From Chloroflexota bacterium (GTDB taxonomy: Bacteria > Chloroflexota > Dehalococcoidia > DSTF01 > JACRBR01), in contig JAKAMA010000001.1 of the NCBI GenBank assembly GCA_021813085.1, positions 1 to 23,348 of the forward strand: 23,348 bases of DNA, given 5' to 3'. This document shows positions 13,992-21,128 of the stretch, piece after piece (within the stretch, counting starts at the first letter, position 1; each line of letters starts with the position of its first letter). A model generated the notes under the pieces. The model ran no database searches and had not been told where the DNA came from. It saw nothing but the letters and a program-made list of their open reading frames with translations. A program made the translations under genes and the position numbers.

Positions 13992-14030
13992 TCTGGCGCC
14001 GCCAGAAGGCCGCCCACGCGGGCGGCTTTC
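13992..14030. terminator. Tandem-hairpin terminator between csrA and a convergent gene
   Basis: Two abutting hairpins follow the csrA stop: TCTGGC/GCCAGA (13992-14006, 3-nt loop) and GCCGCCC/GGGCGGC (14009-14026, ACGC loop) followed by TTT (14027-14029). The short T-run and flanking AA give the second the best rho-independent terminator form in this window, and it could serve both strands. Confidence 0.65.
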
Positions 14031-14067
14031 CGCACGAGATTGCGGCCAGGATCCGGCGGCGTTGTGG

Positions 14068-15126
14068 TCAGTGGCGCGCCACGACGGTGAGGCGCGGCGC
14101 GGCGTGACCTGCGCAGGTGTGTCCGCCACCCTCGATCACTTCGAACGCCGGGCGCGACGCGACGCGCTCGGCGACCGCGACCTGCTCGCCGTCCTGTGAC
14201 ATCGACACACGCGCGCGCTCCCAGACGAGCGCCGCGCGGGCGACGTCGGCGGCATTGGTGGCCGACGCGTCATCGTCCCGGACCGCCGTGACGAAGATCT
14301 CCGCCGCCGCGGCGGCGCGGTCCCGCACCTGATCGACCGGATGCTCGCTCACGGTTTCGGCCCACTGGCCGGCGTACTTCGGGCCGCGATGCCGGCCGCT
14401 CGCCTGGATGAGCAGCGGCGCTTCGCGGTCGAGCGGCCGCAGCACGATCGTGCGTGCGTCGCAGCCGACCACGAGCTCGTGCCGCAGTGCCGGCTCGACG
14501 AGGCTGATGTCGATGCGCGCGACGGGGCCGCCATCGAACCAGAGCGTCAGCAGGGCCACGTCCGCGACGCCGCTCTCGTCGTCGACGCGCGGGGTCAGCG
14601 CGCTGACGGCGGACGGCGGCCCGCCGGCGATCGCGAGCACCCGGCCGATATCGGCGATCGCCAGCGCGTCGAGCGGCGCATCGCCCGCGAAGCCGGTGCG
14701 TAGCGCGCGCAGGTAGCGCGGGCGCCAGAGCGGGTTTGCGCCCGAGGTCATCTTGCGGACGAACTGGACCTGTTCGTCGCCGAGCGTACCGCCGTCAAAA
14801 ACGATCGCGCGGCCGCGGCGGCGGGAGAGGTCTTCGAGCGCCATGATCTGCTTTGAACTCAGCGCCGGTGCGCCAGCGACGAAGACGTGCCGCCCGGCGA
14901 TCACCGCGCGCCGTACCGCGCCCGCCAGGTCCGCTACGGGTGGGACGAAGACGAAGCCATCGACGTCCCCGCGCGAGAGCCCTGCCAGAAACTCCTCGTC
15001 GCCGGGCGCGATGCGGTCGAGCGTGACGCCTTCGACGCCTCGCAGCGCCCTGGCCCAGCGGTCCGCCTCCGGGCCGGTGCCGGCGAGCGTCAGCGCGATT
15101 GGCCGCGGTGCCGGTGTGGCTTCCAT
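14068..15126 (-). CDS. Gfo/Idh/MocA-like oxidoreductase homologue, divergent, probably lacking the catalytic Lys
   Basis: The 352-residue product begins with a Rossmann strand and glycine turn (IALTLAGTGPEADRWARAL), followed by a loop around VDGFVFVPPVADLAGAVRRAVIAGRHVFVAGAPALSSKQ. The latter aligns by eye with the family's 'HVxCEKPLAxS' segment, but the Glu-Lys-Pro is replaced by Ala-Gly-Ala-Pro, so the usual catalytic lysine is missing. The C-terminal half is mixed alpha/beta (RIDISLVEPALRHELVVGC), compatible with the family's substrate/dimer domain. It may bind a dinucleotide or sugar without being an oxidoreductase. The start overlaps the sigma-factor stop (TGATG), so it is translationally coupled; a GTG one codon upstream is also possible. 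Family confidence is moderate; function unknown. Confidence 0.6.
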   Translation of the reverse strand: MEATPAPRPIALTLAGTGPEADRWARALRGVEGVTLDRIAPGDEEFLAGLSRGDVDGFVFVPPVADLAGAVRRAVIAGRHVFVAGAPALSSKQIMALEDLSRRRGRAIVFDGGTLGDEQVQFVRKMTSGANPLWRPRYLRALRTGFAGDAPLDALAIADIGRVLAIAGGPPSAVSALTPRVDDESGVADVALLTLWFDGGPVARIDISLVEPALRHELVVGCDARTIVLRPLDREAPLLIQASGRHRGPKYAGQWAETVSEHPVDQVRDRAAAAAEIFVTAVRDDDASATNAADVARAALVWERARVSMSQDGEQVAVAERVASRPAFEVIEGGGHTCAGHAAPRLTVVARH

Positions 15127-15953
15127 CACGCGGCGTCCTGCAGTTCCTGGGTGAGGGCGGTGCGCAGACGGCGGATCGCGCGGTGCCGTAGCTGCGACGC
15201 CCGCGACTCGGAGATGCCCAGCGCCTGGCCAATGCTCTTCAGCGACTGCGATTTCATGTAGTACAGCCGGACGATCACGCGTTCGCGGTCCGGCAGCAGC
15301 TCGACGGCTTCCGCGAGCTTGACGCGCACCATAGTCTCCTCGGCGACGCTGTCGGGGTCGATGTTCGGGTCATCGTCCGCCATCTCCCAGAGCTTTTCGG
15401 TGTTGCCGCTGGCCGCGGTCTCGGCAAGGCTGTCCAGGGAGATGACCCTGAGGTTGCTCGTACGCAGCGAATGGACGAAGTCCGCGGGCGCGATGCCCAT
15501 GTGGGCGGCCAGCTCGTTGCGCGTCGGCGCCCGGCCGAGTTTCGCGTGGAGGGCCGCCGTCGCCTTCTCGAGGTCGCTGCCGAACTTCTGCAGCGAACGG
15601 GGCAGGGGGTGCGTGGCGCGGATCGCATCGAGGATCGAGCCGCGGATGCGGGGGAGCGCGTAGGTCGAGAACTTCGCGCCCTTGTCGGGGTCGAACGCGT
15701 GGTACGCCTCGATGAGCCCCTGTACGCCGCAGGAGACCATGTCCTCGTACTGCAGGATGCCGGCGCTCGTGCTGCCCACGGCGATGCGGTTCACGGCGTG
15801 CCGCACGAGCGGCATGTACTCCTTGATGATCCTGGTGAGGTTGGCATCCGAGAAGAGGTCCTGGTCCGCCGGCAGGGCCAACGCTGGCGCGTCGTCGCCG
15901 GCGTCATCGCGGGCCGAGTTGTTCGCATCCACAGCGGCGGGCGCCTTGGGCAT
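15126..15953 (-). CDS. RNA polymerase sigma factor of the FliA/WhiG (sigma-28) type
   Basis: The 275-residue product directs RNA polymerase to alternative promoters. After a 35-residue variable tail, region 2 spans about 40-115 (YMPLVRHAVNRIA, ILQYEDMVSCGVQGLIEAYHAFDP, KFSTYALPRIRGSILDAIR), region 3 about 118-175 (LPRSLQKFGSDLEKATAALHAKLG, PTRNELAAHMGI), and region 4 about 212-265 (LPDRERVIVRLYYMKSQSLKSIGQALGISESRASQLRHRAIRRLR). The FSTYA...RIRG stretch and short region 3 indicate the FliA/WhiG/SigB-F group. An acidic linker (EMADDDPNIDPDS, 190-202) separates regions 3 and 4. ATG at 15953 has GGAGG 4 bp upstream. No anti-sigma factor or flagellar gene is visible here. The stop overlaps the start of the downstream Gfo/Idh/MocA-like gene. 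Confidence 0.93.
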   Translation of the reverse strand: MPKAPAAVDANNSARDDAGDDAPALALPADQDLFSDANLTRIIKEYMPLVRHAVNRIAVGSTSAGILQYEDMVSCGVQGLIEAYHAFDPDKGAKFSTYALPRIRGSILDAIRATHPLPRSLQKFGSDLEKATAALHAKLGRAPTRNELAAHMGIAPADFVHSLRTSNLRVISLDSLAETAASGNTEKLWEMADDDPNIDPDSVAEETMVRVKLAEAVELLPDRERVIVRLYYMKSQSLKSIGQALGISESRASQLRHRAIRRLRTALTQELQDAA

Positions 15954-16187
15954 CGATCCTCCAGGCAGGAACCGGTACAGCGACGCCGTCGCAGGCGTGT
16001 CGGTCAACGAGGTGCAGTATTGTGGCTGGCTTGCGGATCTCCCATGCGGCAGCGCCCCTGTGGCGGCGCGCGGCTCCCCGTATTGCGCCGCTGAATCCAC
16101 GTAGGGGAGCGGGCATCGTGCGCATGGCGCGGCGCACGGCGCGCGGGCTGGCGCAGGCAAGCGATCTGCCGCAAACGGGGGGAGCGT

Positions 16188-16264
16188 TGGTAGCGCCAGC
16201 GGGATTCGAACCCGCGATCTCCGCCTTGAAAGGGCGGCGTCCTGGGCCTCTAGACGATGGCGCC
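16188..16264 (-). tRNA. tRNA-Glu (UUC anticodon)
   Basis: A 77-nt cloverleaf on the minus strand: acceptor GGCGCCA/TGGCGCT, anticodon stem CCGCC/GGCGG around loop CTTTCAA (anticodon TTC), T arm GCGGG-TTCGAAT-CCCGC, discriminator A and an encoded CCA. Pair 1-72 is G-U. It lies 234 bp upstream of the sigma gene on the same strand and is divergent from the thiolase-like gene. Confidence 0.96.
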
Positions 16265-16273
16265 TCGCCGCGC

Positions 16274-16279
16274 AGTATA
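16274..16279 (-). promoter_or_regulatory. -10 element of the tRNA-Glu gene
   Basis: TATACT on the minus strand matches 5 of 6 consensus bases and lies 9 bp before the tRNA 5' end (16264). No clear -35. It falls within the 75-bp gap to the divergent thiolase-like gene. Confidence 0.5.
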
Positions 16280-16339
16280 GCGGCGGCCCGCGTGCGGCGG
16301 CCATCGGCGCGGTTGGCCGAAGGTGCGGCCCGCGCCACA

Positions 16340-17848
16340 ATGGCCGTCGTGGACGAGCGTCTTCCGATCATCGTCGGCGTGGGCCAGGTGACGCAGCGCC
16401 CCGGCACGGAGCGCCCGCGCGAGCCGCTCGCGCTGATGGCGGAGGCGGCGCGCCTCGCCGAGGCCGACGCGGGCGCGCCGGGGCTGCTCCGGCGGCTCGA
16501 CTCGCTGCGTGTCGTCAACATCATCTCGTGGCCCTCGAAGGACCCGCCCGCCGACCTCTCGCGGGCGCTCGGCGCGACGCCGCGCGAGCTGATCTACACG
16601 CACATTGGCGGCAACACGCCGCAGTGGCAGGTCAACGAGGCGGCGGACGGCATCCACCGCGGCGACATCGACCTCGCGCTCATCGCGGGCGCCGAGGCCG
16701 TCTACTCCGCGCGGCGGGCGCGCGCGCAGCAGGTGGACCTCGGCTGGTCGCCCCGGGGCAACCCTGTGCCGAACGCCGGCGACCCGCGTCCGGGCGTCAA
16801 CGCCGTCGAGGCGGCGCACGGCGCGATGCTCCCCACGCGCATCTATCCGCTGTTCGAGAACGCGCTCCGCGCGCACTACGGGCACTCGCTCGACGCGCAC
16901 CGCGCCGCGCTCGGCGCGCTGTGCGAGAAGCTCTCTGCCGTCGCCGCGCGCAACCCGCTCGCCTGGTTTCGCGAGCCGAAGCAGGCCGGCGAGATCGCGA
17001 CGGTGGACGCGTCGAACCGCTACATCGCGTTCCCCTACCCGAAGTACATGAACGCCATCATCGATGTTGACCAGGGTGCGGCCCTGATCCTGACGAGCGT
17101 CGGCGCGGCGCGGCAGCTCGGGGTACCGGAGGAACGCTGGGTGTACCTCCGCGGCTGCGGCGACGCGACGGACCACTGGTCCGTGAGCGAGCGCGTCAAC
17201 TACCACAGCTCTCCCGCGATCCGTGCGGCAGGGCGCCGCGCGATCGAGATGGCGGGCGTCGGCATCGACGGTATCGCCCTGTTCGACCTCTATAGCTGCT
17301 TCCCCTCCGCCCTGCAGATCGCCCGTGACGCCCTAGGGATCGGGTGCGACGACCCGCGTCCGCTCACGGTGACGGGCGGCCTGCCGTACTTCGGCGGCCC
17401 GGGCAACAACTACGTCACGCACAGCATCGCCACGATGGTCGAGCGCCTGCGTGCGGCGCCGGGCAGCTTCGGCCTCGTCACGGCGAACGGCTGGTACGTC
17501 ACGAAGCACGCCGCCGGCGTCTATTCGACCGAGCCGCCGCGGCAGCCCTGGCAGCGCAGCGACCCCGCCCTCGACCAGGAGGCCATCGACGCGGAGCCGC
17601 ACCCCGCGTTCGCGGATGCGCCTTCGGGTGTGGCCACGGTCGAAACGTACACCGTGCTGTTTGACCGCGACGGCCAGCCAGAGCGCGGCATCGTCATCGG
17701 CCGCCTCGCCGACGGGCGCCGCTTCATCGCCAACACGCCGGCCGACCGAGCGGTGCTCGAACGGATGACGGTCGTCGAGATGCAGGGCGCGCCCGGGCGC
17801 GTTGCCCGGGCGGCCGACGGCACGACGAACGTGTTCACGCCGGCATGA
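16340..17848 (+). CDS. Thiolase-like protein (acetyl-CoA acetyltransferase/SCP2-thiolase group)
   Basis: The 502-residue product has a thiolase fold of the long SCP2-like type. It begins LPIIVGVGQVTQRP; the first-half active-site region is HIGGNTPQWQVNEAADGI (88-105), and GDIDLALIAGAEAVYSARR follows. The second half includes IALFDLYSCFPSALQIA, GGLPYFGGPGNNYVTHSIA and GLVTANGWYVTKHAAGVYST. The N-terminal nucleophilic Cys of true thiolases is absent from the GGNTPQ site, and the C-terminal Cys position reads NGWY. The His of YVTHS is kept. It therefore may act on acyl-CoA without classical thiolysis, as proposed for such homologues in lipid or sterol breakdown. A C-terminal extension from about residue 400 (SGVATVETYTVLFDRDGQPERG) is a small beta domain. 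No strong ribosome site; ATG at 16340 fits homology. Confidence 0.85.
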   Translation: MAVVDERLPIIVGVGQVTQRPGTERPREPLALMAEAARLAEADAGAPGLLRRLDSLRVVNIISWPSKDPPADLSRALGATPRELIYTHIGGNTPQWQVNEAADGIHRGDIDLALIAGAEAVYSARRARAQQVDLGWSPRGNPVPNAGDPRPGVNAVEAAHGAMLPTRIYPLFENALRAHYGHSLDAHRAALGALCEKLSAVAARNPLAWFREPKQAGEIATVDASNRYIAFPYPKYMNAIIDVDQGAALILTSVGAARQLGVPEERWVYLRGCGDATDHWSVSERVNYHSSPAIRAAGRRAIEMAGVGIDGIALFDLYSCFPSALQIARDALGIGCDDPRPLTVTGGLPYFGGPGNNYVTHSIATMVERLRAAPGSFGLVTANGWYVTKHAAGVYSTEPPRQPWQRSDPALDQEAIDAEPHPAFADAPSGVATVETYTVLFDRDGQPERGIVIGRLADGRRFIANTPADRAVLERMTVVEMQGAPGRVARAADGTTNVFTPA

Positions 17849-17863
17849 GGTCTGGTGTACACG

Positions 17864-17892
17864 CGCGGGGGTCGGCCGGGTGTTAACCCGCG
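17864..17892 (+). terminator. Hairpin just downstream of the thiolase-like gene
   Basis: CGCGGG (17864-17869) pairs with CCCGCG (17887-17892) around a 17-nt loop, starting 15 bp after the stop. No T-tract. A possible terminator, but weak. Confidence 0.3.
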
Positions 17893-17936
17893 TCAGGGCC
17901 CGGCGCGCCGATCTGGCAGGCCTCCGGACGCGAAGC

Positions 17937-17977
17937 GAGCCGGGATGCGCATCATGCGGGGTTGGCGCACCCGGCTC
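17937..17977. other. Long hairpin, 13-bp stem with one bulged base
   Basis: GAGCCGGG (17937-17944), a bulged A, and TGCGC (17946-17950) pair with GCGCA (17965-17969) and CCCGGCTC (17970-17977), leaving a 14-nt loop. It is the longest near-perfect inverted repeat outside the array, in noncoding DNA about 90 bp after the thiolase-like gene. It could be a terminator, part of a small RNA, or a remnant of a mobile element end. Between it and the 7-bp repeat (17978-18147) I see only an 8-bp palindrome, GCACGTGC (18055-18062), in a locally less GC-rich stretch. Confidence 0.5.
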
Positions 17978-18147
17978 ACTTGTTGGAACCGCTCGAAACG
18001 GGGGAGCATGTCCCGGGCGATCCCTGCCTTGCCACTCTAGCAGCGAACTGTTAAGCACGTGCTAAATCGGGGTGAACACTTCGTGCGGCGGGAGAGCGGC
18101 AGGGCTGCCTTGAAGATCGATGATTCTGCACGGGCCGGGCACTGGAG

Positions 18148-18182
18148 GGTCGAAGGTCGAAGGTCGAAGGTCGAAGGTCGAA
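18148..18182 (+). repeat. Tandem repeat, five exact copies of a 7-bp unit
   Basis: GGTCGAA is repeated five times without change (18148-18182), followed by GGTGC, a partial copy. The length is a multiple of seven, not three, so it is not a coding repeat. It sits 21 bp before the hairpin-repeat array. Exact identity suggests recent slippage. Confidence 0.95.
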
Positions 18183-18203
18183 GGTGCATGTCGAGCAGTC
18201 GGA

Positions 18204-18855
18204 GCACAACCCCGCGCGGGCTGAAAAGCCCGCGCTACGACGGGCCTGAATCGGGCGCTGAGCGCGCAGCGCCACGCGAGCTGAACGCCGCGCTCCGAGG
18301 GGCCGTAGCAGGCGGTGGGCGCGCAACCCCGCGCGGGCTGAAAAGCCCGCGCTCCGAGGGGCCGTAGCAGGCGGTGGGCATGCAACCCCGCGCGGGCTGG
18401 AAGGCCCGCGCTCCGAGGGATCCGCGTTACGAGGGGCGCGCAGCGGGCGGTGAGCGCGCAACCCCGCGCGGGCTGGAAGGCCCGCGCTCCGAGGGATCCG
18501 CGTTACGAGGGGCGCGCAGCGGGCGGTGAGCGCGCAGCGCCACGCGGGTTGAACGCCGCGCTCCGAGGGGCCGTAGCAGGCGGTGGGCGCGCAACCCCGC
18601 GCGGGCTGAAAAGCCGCGCTCCGAGGGGCCGTAGCAGGCGGTGGGCATGCAACCCCGCACGGGCTGGAAGGCCCGCGCTCCGAGGGATCCGCGCTACGAG
18701 GGGCGCGCAGCGGGCGGTGGGCGCGCAGCGCCACGCGGGTTGAAAGCCGCGCTCCGAGGGGCCGTAGCAGGCGGTGGGCATGCAACCCCGCGCGGGCTGG
18801 AAGGCCCGCGCTCCGAGGGATCCGCGCTACGAGGGGGGCGCGCAGCGGGTGGTGG
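18204..18855 (+). repeat. Ten-unit REP/BIME-like array of GC-rich hairpin repeats
   Basis: Ten head-to-tail units start at 18204, 18262, 18319, 18378, 18454, 18530, 18587, 18645, 18721 and 18778. Their lengths are 58, 57, 59, 76, 76, 57, 58, 76, 57 and 78 bp, and a partial unit follows at 18856. Each opens GCRYGCAACCCC-like sequence, then a hairpin, then GCTCCGAGGG and a spacer ending GGCGGTGG/A. Type a (18319, 18587) has stem GCGCGGGCT with a GAAA loop. Type c (18378, 18454, 18645, 18778) has a GGAA loop and a 19-bp longer spacer with GGATCCGCG. Type b (18262, 18530, 18721) has a decayed stem. It lies between convergent genes, the usual site of REP-like elements. Several frames are open through it, but none looks like a real protein. 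Confidence 0.9.
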
Positions 18856-18918
18856 GCGCGCAACCGCCGCAGGCATGGCGTCGCCGCGCCACACCGGAGA
18901 TGCCCTGTCGTCCCGCGG

Positions 18919-19827
18919 CTACAGCACGTGCGCCGCTGACCGCAGCAACTCGGCGACGCCCTGGCGCAGCGTGCGCTCCGGTGCCCAGCGGCCGGTGCCA
19001 CGCAGCTTCGCGATGTCGAGGCAGGAGCGCCGGATCTCGCCGCGCGCCGGCAGGCGCTCGATGAGCGTGTGCTCGCCCGATGCTTCGATCATCAGCGCCG
19101 CCAGATCGTTGACCGACGTCGGCGTGCCGGTGCCGACGTTCCACACGCCGGTCATCGAATCGTCGTCGAGGGCGAGCAGGATCGCCGACGCGACATCGGC
19201 GACGTGGACGAAGTCGCGCTGCTGCTCGCCGTCGCCGTAGATGCGCAGCGGCAGGCCGGCGGCCAGGCGATCGCTGAAGATGCTCGCCACACCGCCTTCG
19301 GCATCGGACCGCTGGCGGGGGCCGTAGACGTTCGAGAGGCGCAGCGACACGCTCGAGATCGGCTCGGCAGCCACCAGGGCCTCGCCCTCGAGCTTGTGGC
19401 ACCCGTAGGGGTTCTCCGGGCGGGGTTGCGTCGTCTCGGTGGCGGGCACCGGCGTTTCGCCGTAGACGGCCCCGCCGGACGAGATGAACACGAACCGCCG
19501 TACTCCGCTGGCAAGGGCGCCATGGAGCACGCGCACGAGGCCGGTGACGTTGATCCGCCGGTCGAGCGCCGGGTCGGCGAGCGAGCGCATGACGTTGGTC
19601 TGGGCGGCGCAGTGCACGACCGCATCGAATGGGATCTCGAACAGCCGCTCCAGCGGCGACGCCGCCATATCGAGCACGTACAACGGCACATCGACCGGGA
19701 GATTCGACACCTGCCCCTTGCTCAGGTCGTCCATCACGTGCGGCTCATCGCCGCGCGCACGCAGCGCCTCGACCACGTGCGAGCCGATGAAGCCGGCGCC
19801 TCCGGTCACGAGAATCCTTCGCGTCAT
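18919..19827 (-). CDS. NAD-dependent nucleotide-sugar epimerase/dehydratase (GalE-like SDR)
   Basis: The 302-residue product is an extended short-chain dehydrogenase acting on nucleotide sugars. It shows the NAD-binding GGAGFIGSH (residues 9-17), the acidic MDDLSKG after the second strand, VHCAAQTNV, the catalytic Ser region FISSGGAVYG, and the YGCHK pair (YxxxK). The substrate side has LRLSNVYGPRQ and RDFVHVADVASA. It best resembles UDP-glucose 4-epimerase-like bacterial proteins; the exact sugar is unknown. GGAGG lies 10 bp before the ATG, which overlaps the MFS stop by 4 bp (ATGA). It is the last gene of the surface-glycan operon, followed by the repeat-filled noncoding region. Confidence 0.92.
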   Translation of the reverse strand: MTRRILVTGGAGFIGSHVVEALRARGDEPHVMDDLSKGQVSNLPVDVPLYVLDMAASPLERLFEIPFDAVVHCAAQTNVMRSLADPALDRRINVTGLVRVLHGALASGVRRFVFISSGGAVYGETPVPATETTQPRPENPYGCHKLEGEALVAAEPISSVSLRLSNVYGPRQRSDAEGGVASIFSDRLAAGLPLRIYGDGEQQRDFVHVADVASAILLALDDDSMTGVWNVGTGTPTSVNDLAALMIEASGEHTLIERLPARGEIRRSCLDIAKLRGTGRWAPERTLRQGVAELLRSAAHVL

Positions 19828-21128
19828 CGCCGTCCAACCTCCGCATTGCGCATAACCGGGGCCGGCCCGCTGGCTGCCCCGGCGGATCGCGTCCGTCCTT
19901 CGTCGCGAGTGTCAGCGCCGTCCTCTATCCTCCGCACCACCGCGATGGCGCCCACCGCGAGGAACGATGCACCCACGAGGAGCATCACTGATGCCGTCCC
20001 GAACGCGGGCAGCAGCAGCGCCGCGAGCGCGGGCCCGATCGAGTGGCCGAGCCCGTCCATCGACATGAACCAGCCGATGATGCCGCCCCGCGCGCCGGCG
20101 CCGCCGGCGAGCGCCATCATCGTCGAGGCGATGGTGGGCACCGCCAGCCCGAACCCGATGCCCCCGGCCGCCGCCGCGACCACGATCGTCGCCGGGTGCG
20201 TCCAGTGCGCGAGCACGAGCACGGCGATGCCGGCGGTGAGGAAGCCCGGAGCCATCACCCGGCGTGCGCCCACGCGGTCCGCCAGCGCGCCGCCCGCGAC
20301 CACCCCCAGCCCGCCCAGGACCGCCGCCGGCGCGAGCAGGACCCCCTCGCGCGTCAGCGAGACGTGGGCGATGTCGCGTCCGTACGCCCGGAAGATCGCC
20401 GTGAGCGCGCCGAGCGCGATCGACTCCGCCACGATGATCGCGGAGAACGCCACCCGTTGCGGAGAGCGCAGCACCGCAGGCAGCTCCCGCAGCGACGGCA
20501 CCTCCGCCGTCTTCCGTTCCGCGGCCTCGCGCGCACTCACCGGCGTGCGCAGCGCGACCGTCAGCGCTGCCGCGACCAGGCTGATGGACATGAGCATCGC
20601 GATGTTGAACGGCACGAACATGTTGAGGAGCGCGCCGCCGCCTAACCCCGTCAGGAGCGCGGCCATCGTCGCCAGCGTCAGCGCCGCCGTGAAGCGCGAC
20701 TTCTCGCCCGATTCGAAGCGCGACGTGCCCGCCGAGTACAGCGCCGGCCACAGCACGGAAGACCCGAGCCCTTCGACCGCCGCCGCGGCGACAATGGCGT
20801 ACGGCGCGACGTGGGCCAGCGGCAGCATCGACGCGTCGGCCGCGAGGAGCAGCGCCGTACCGCCGATCATGGCCGTCCGCGTGCCGAGCCGGTCCGACAC
20901 CATGCCGCTCAGCACCTGCGAGCACAGCTTGGCGATGCCGAAGGCCGCCAGGGCGTAGCCCGCGATCGCCGCGCTCGCGTGCAACTTCTCCGGGAGATAT
21001 GACTGCAGGGCGATCAGGAAGATGAAGATGAACGCGGTGTCCGCGAGGAAGCCGATCGCGAGCAACGGCAGGGCCCGCCGCGCGATGTCTCGCGACCCTG
21101 CGAGCGCATCCGTGACGCGATGCAGCAT
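19824..21128 (-). CDS. MFS transporter within the glycan operon
   Basis: The 434-residue product is a 12-TM-type MFS carrier. TM1 is LLAIGFLADTAFIFIFLIAL, the loop 2-3 signature is SGMVSDRLGTRTAMIGG (G-x-x-x-D-x-x-G-x-R-x), the central loop holds SAREAAERKTAEVPSLREL, and the second half repeats the signature as GGALADRVGARRVMAP. A 40-residue hydrophilic tail ends the protein. The ATG at 21128 overlaps the stop of the glycosyltransferase by one base (TGATG) and has GGGAGG 5 bp upstream, so translation is coupled. The context suggests export of a sugar or glycolipid-related product, although MFS proteins in such operons can also be unrelated efflux pumps. No substrate motif is recognised. Confidence 0.88.
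   Translation of the reverse strand: MLHRVTDALAGSRDIARRALPLLAIGFLADTAFIFIFLIALQSYLPEKLHASAAIAGYALAAFGIAKLCSQVLSGMVSDRLGTRTAMIGGTALLLAADASMLPLAHVAPYAIVAAAAVEGLGSSVLWPALYSAGTSRFESGEKSRFTAALTLATMAALLTGLGGGALLNMFVPFNIAMLMSISLVAAALTVALRTPVSAREAAERKTAEVPSLRELPAVLRSPQRVAFSAIIVAESIALGALTAIFRAYGRDIAHVSLTREGVLLAPAAVLGGLGVVAGGALADRVGARRVMAPGFLTAGIAVLVLAHWTHPATIVVAAAAGGIGFGLAVPTIASTMMALAGGAGARGGIIGWFMSMDGLGHSIGPALAALLLPAFGTASVMLLVGASFLAVGAIAVVRRIEDGADTRDEGRTRSAGAASGPAPVMRNAEVGRR

Noticed and set aside
16016..16021. -10 box (AATACT) for the sigma-factor gene on the minus strand
   Set aside because: Only 4 of 6 matches, no -35 at 17 bp, and similar AATAC sequences occur nearby, so it is no better than chance.
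17849..18203. Small protein gene in the gap after the thiolase-like gene
   Set aside because: Short open frames (about 60-100 codons) have no ribosome site, no motif and overlap inverted repeats.
18204..18855. CRISPR array
   Set aside because: Spacers are repeated, not unique, unit lengths vary, and no cas genes are present.
18051..19001. A 316-codon minus-strand open frame through the repeat array, with periodic Pro/Arg/Ser-rich peptide repeats
   Set aside because: The array is open in several frames because its GC-rich units lack stops; unit lengths of 57, 58, 59, 76 and 78 bp shift frame, which a coding repeat would not tolerate. No ribosome site or domain.
19069..20958. Plus-strand open frame of 629 codons antisense to the epimerase and MFS genes
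   Set aside because: Composition is Ala/Arg/Ser/Thr-rich with no recognisable motif; the minus strand holds clear SDR and MFS proteins.
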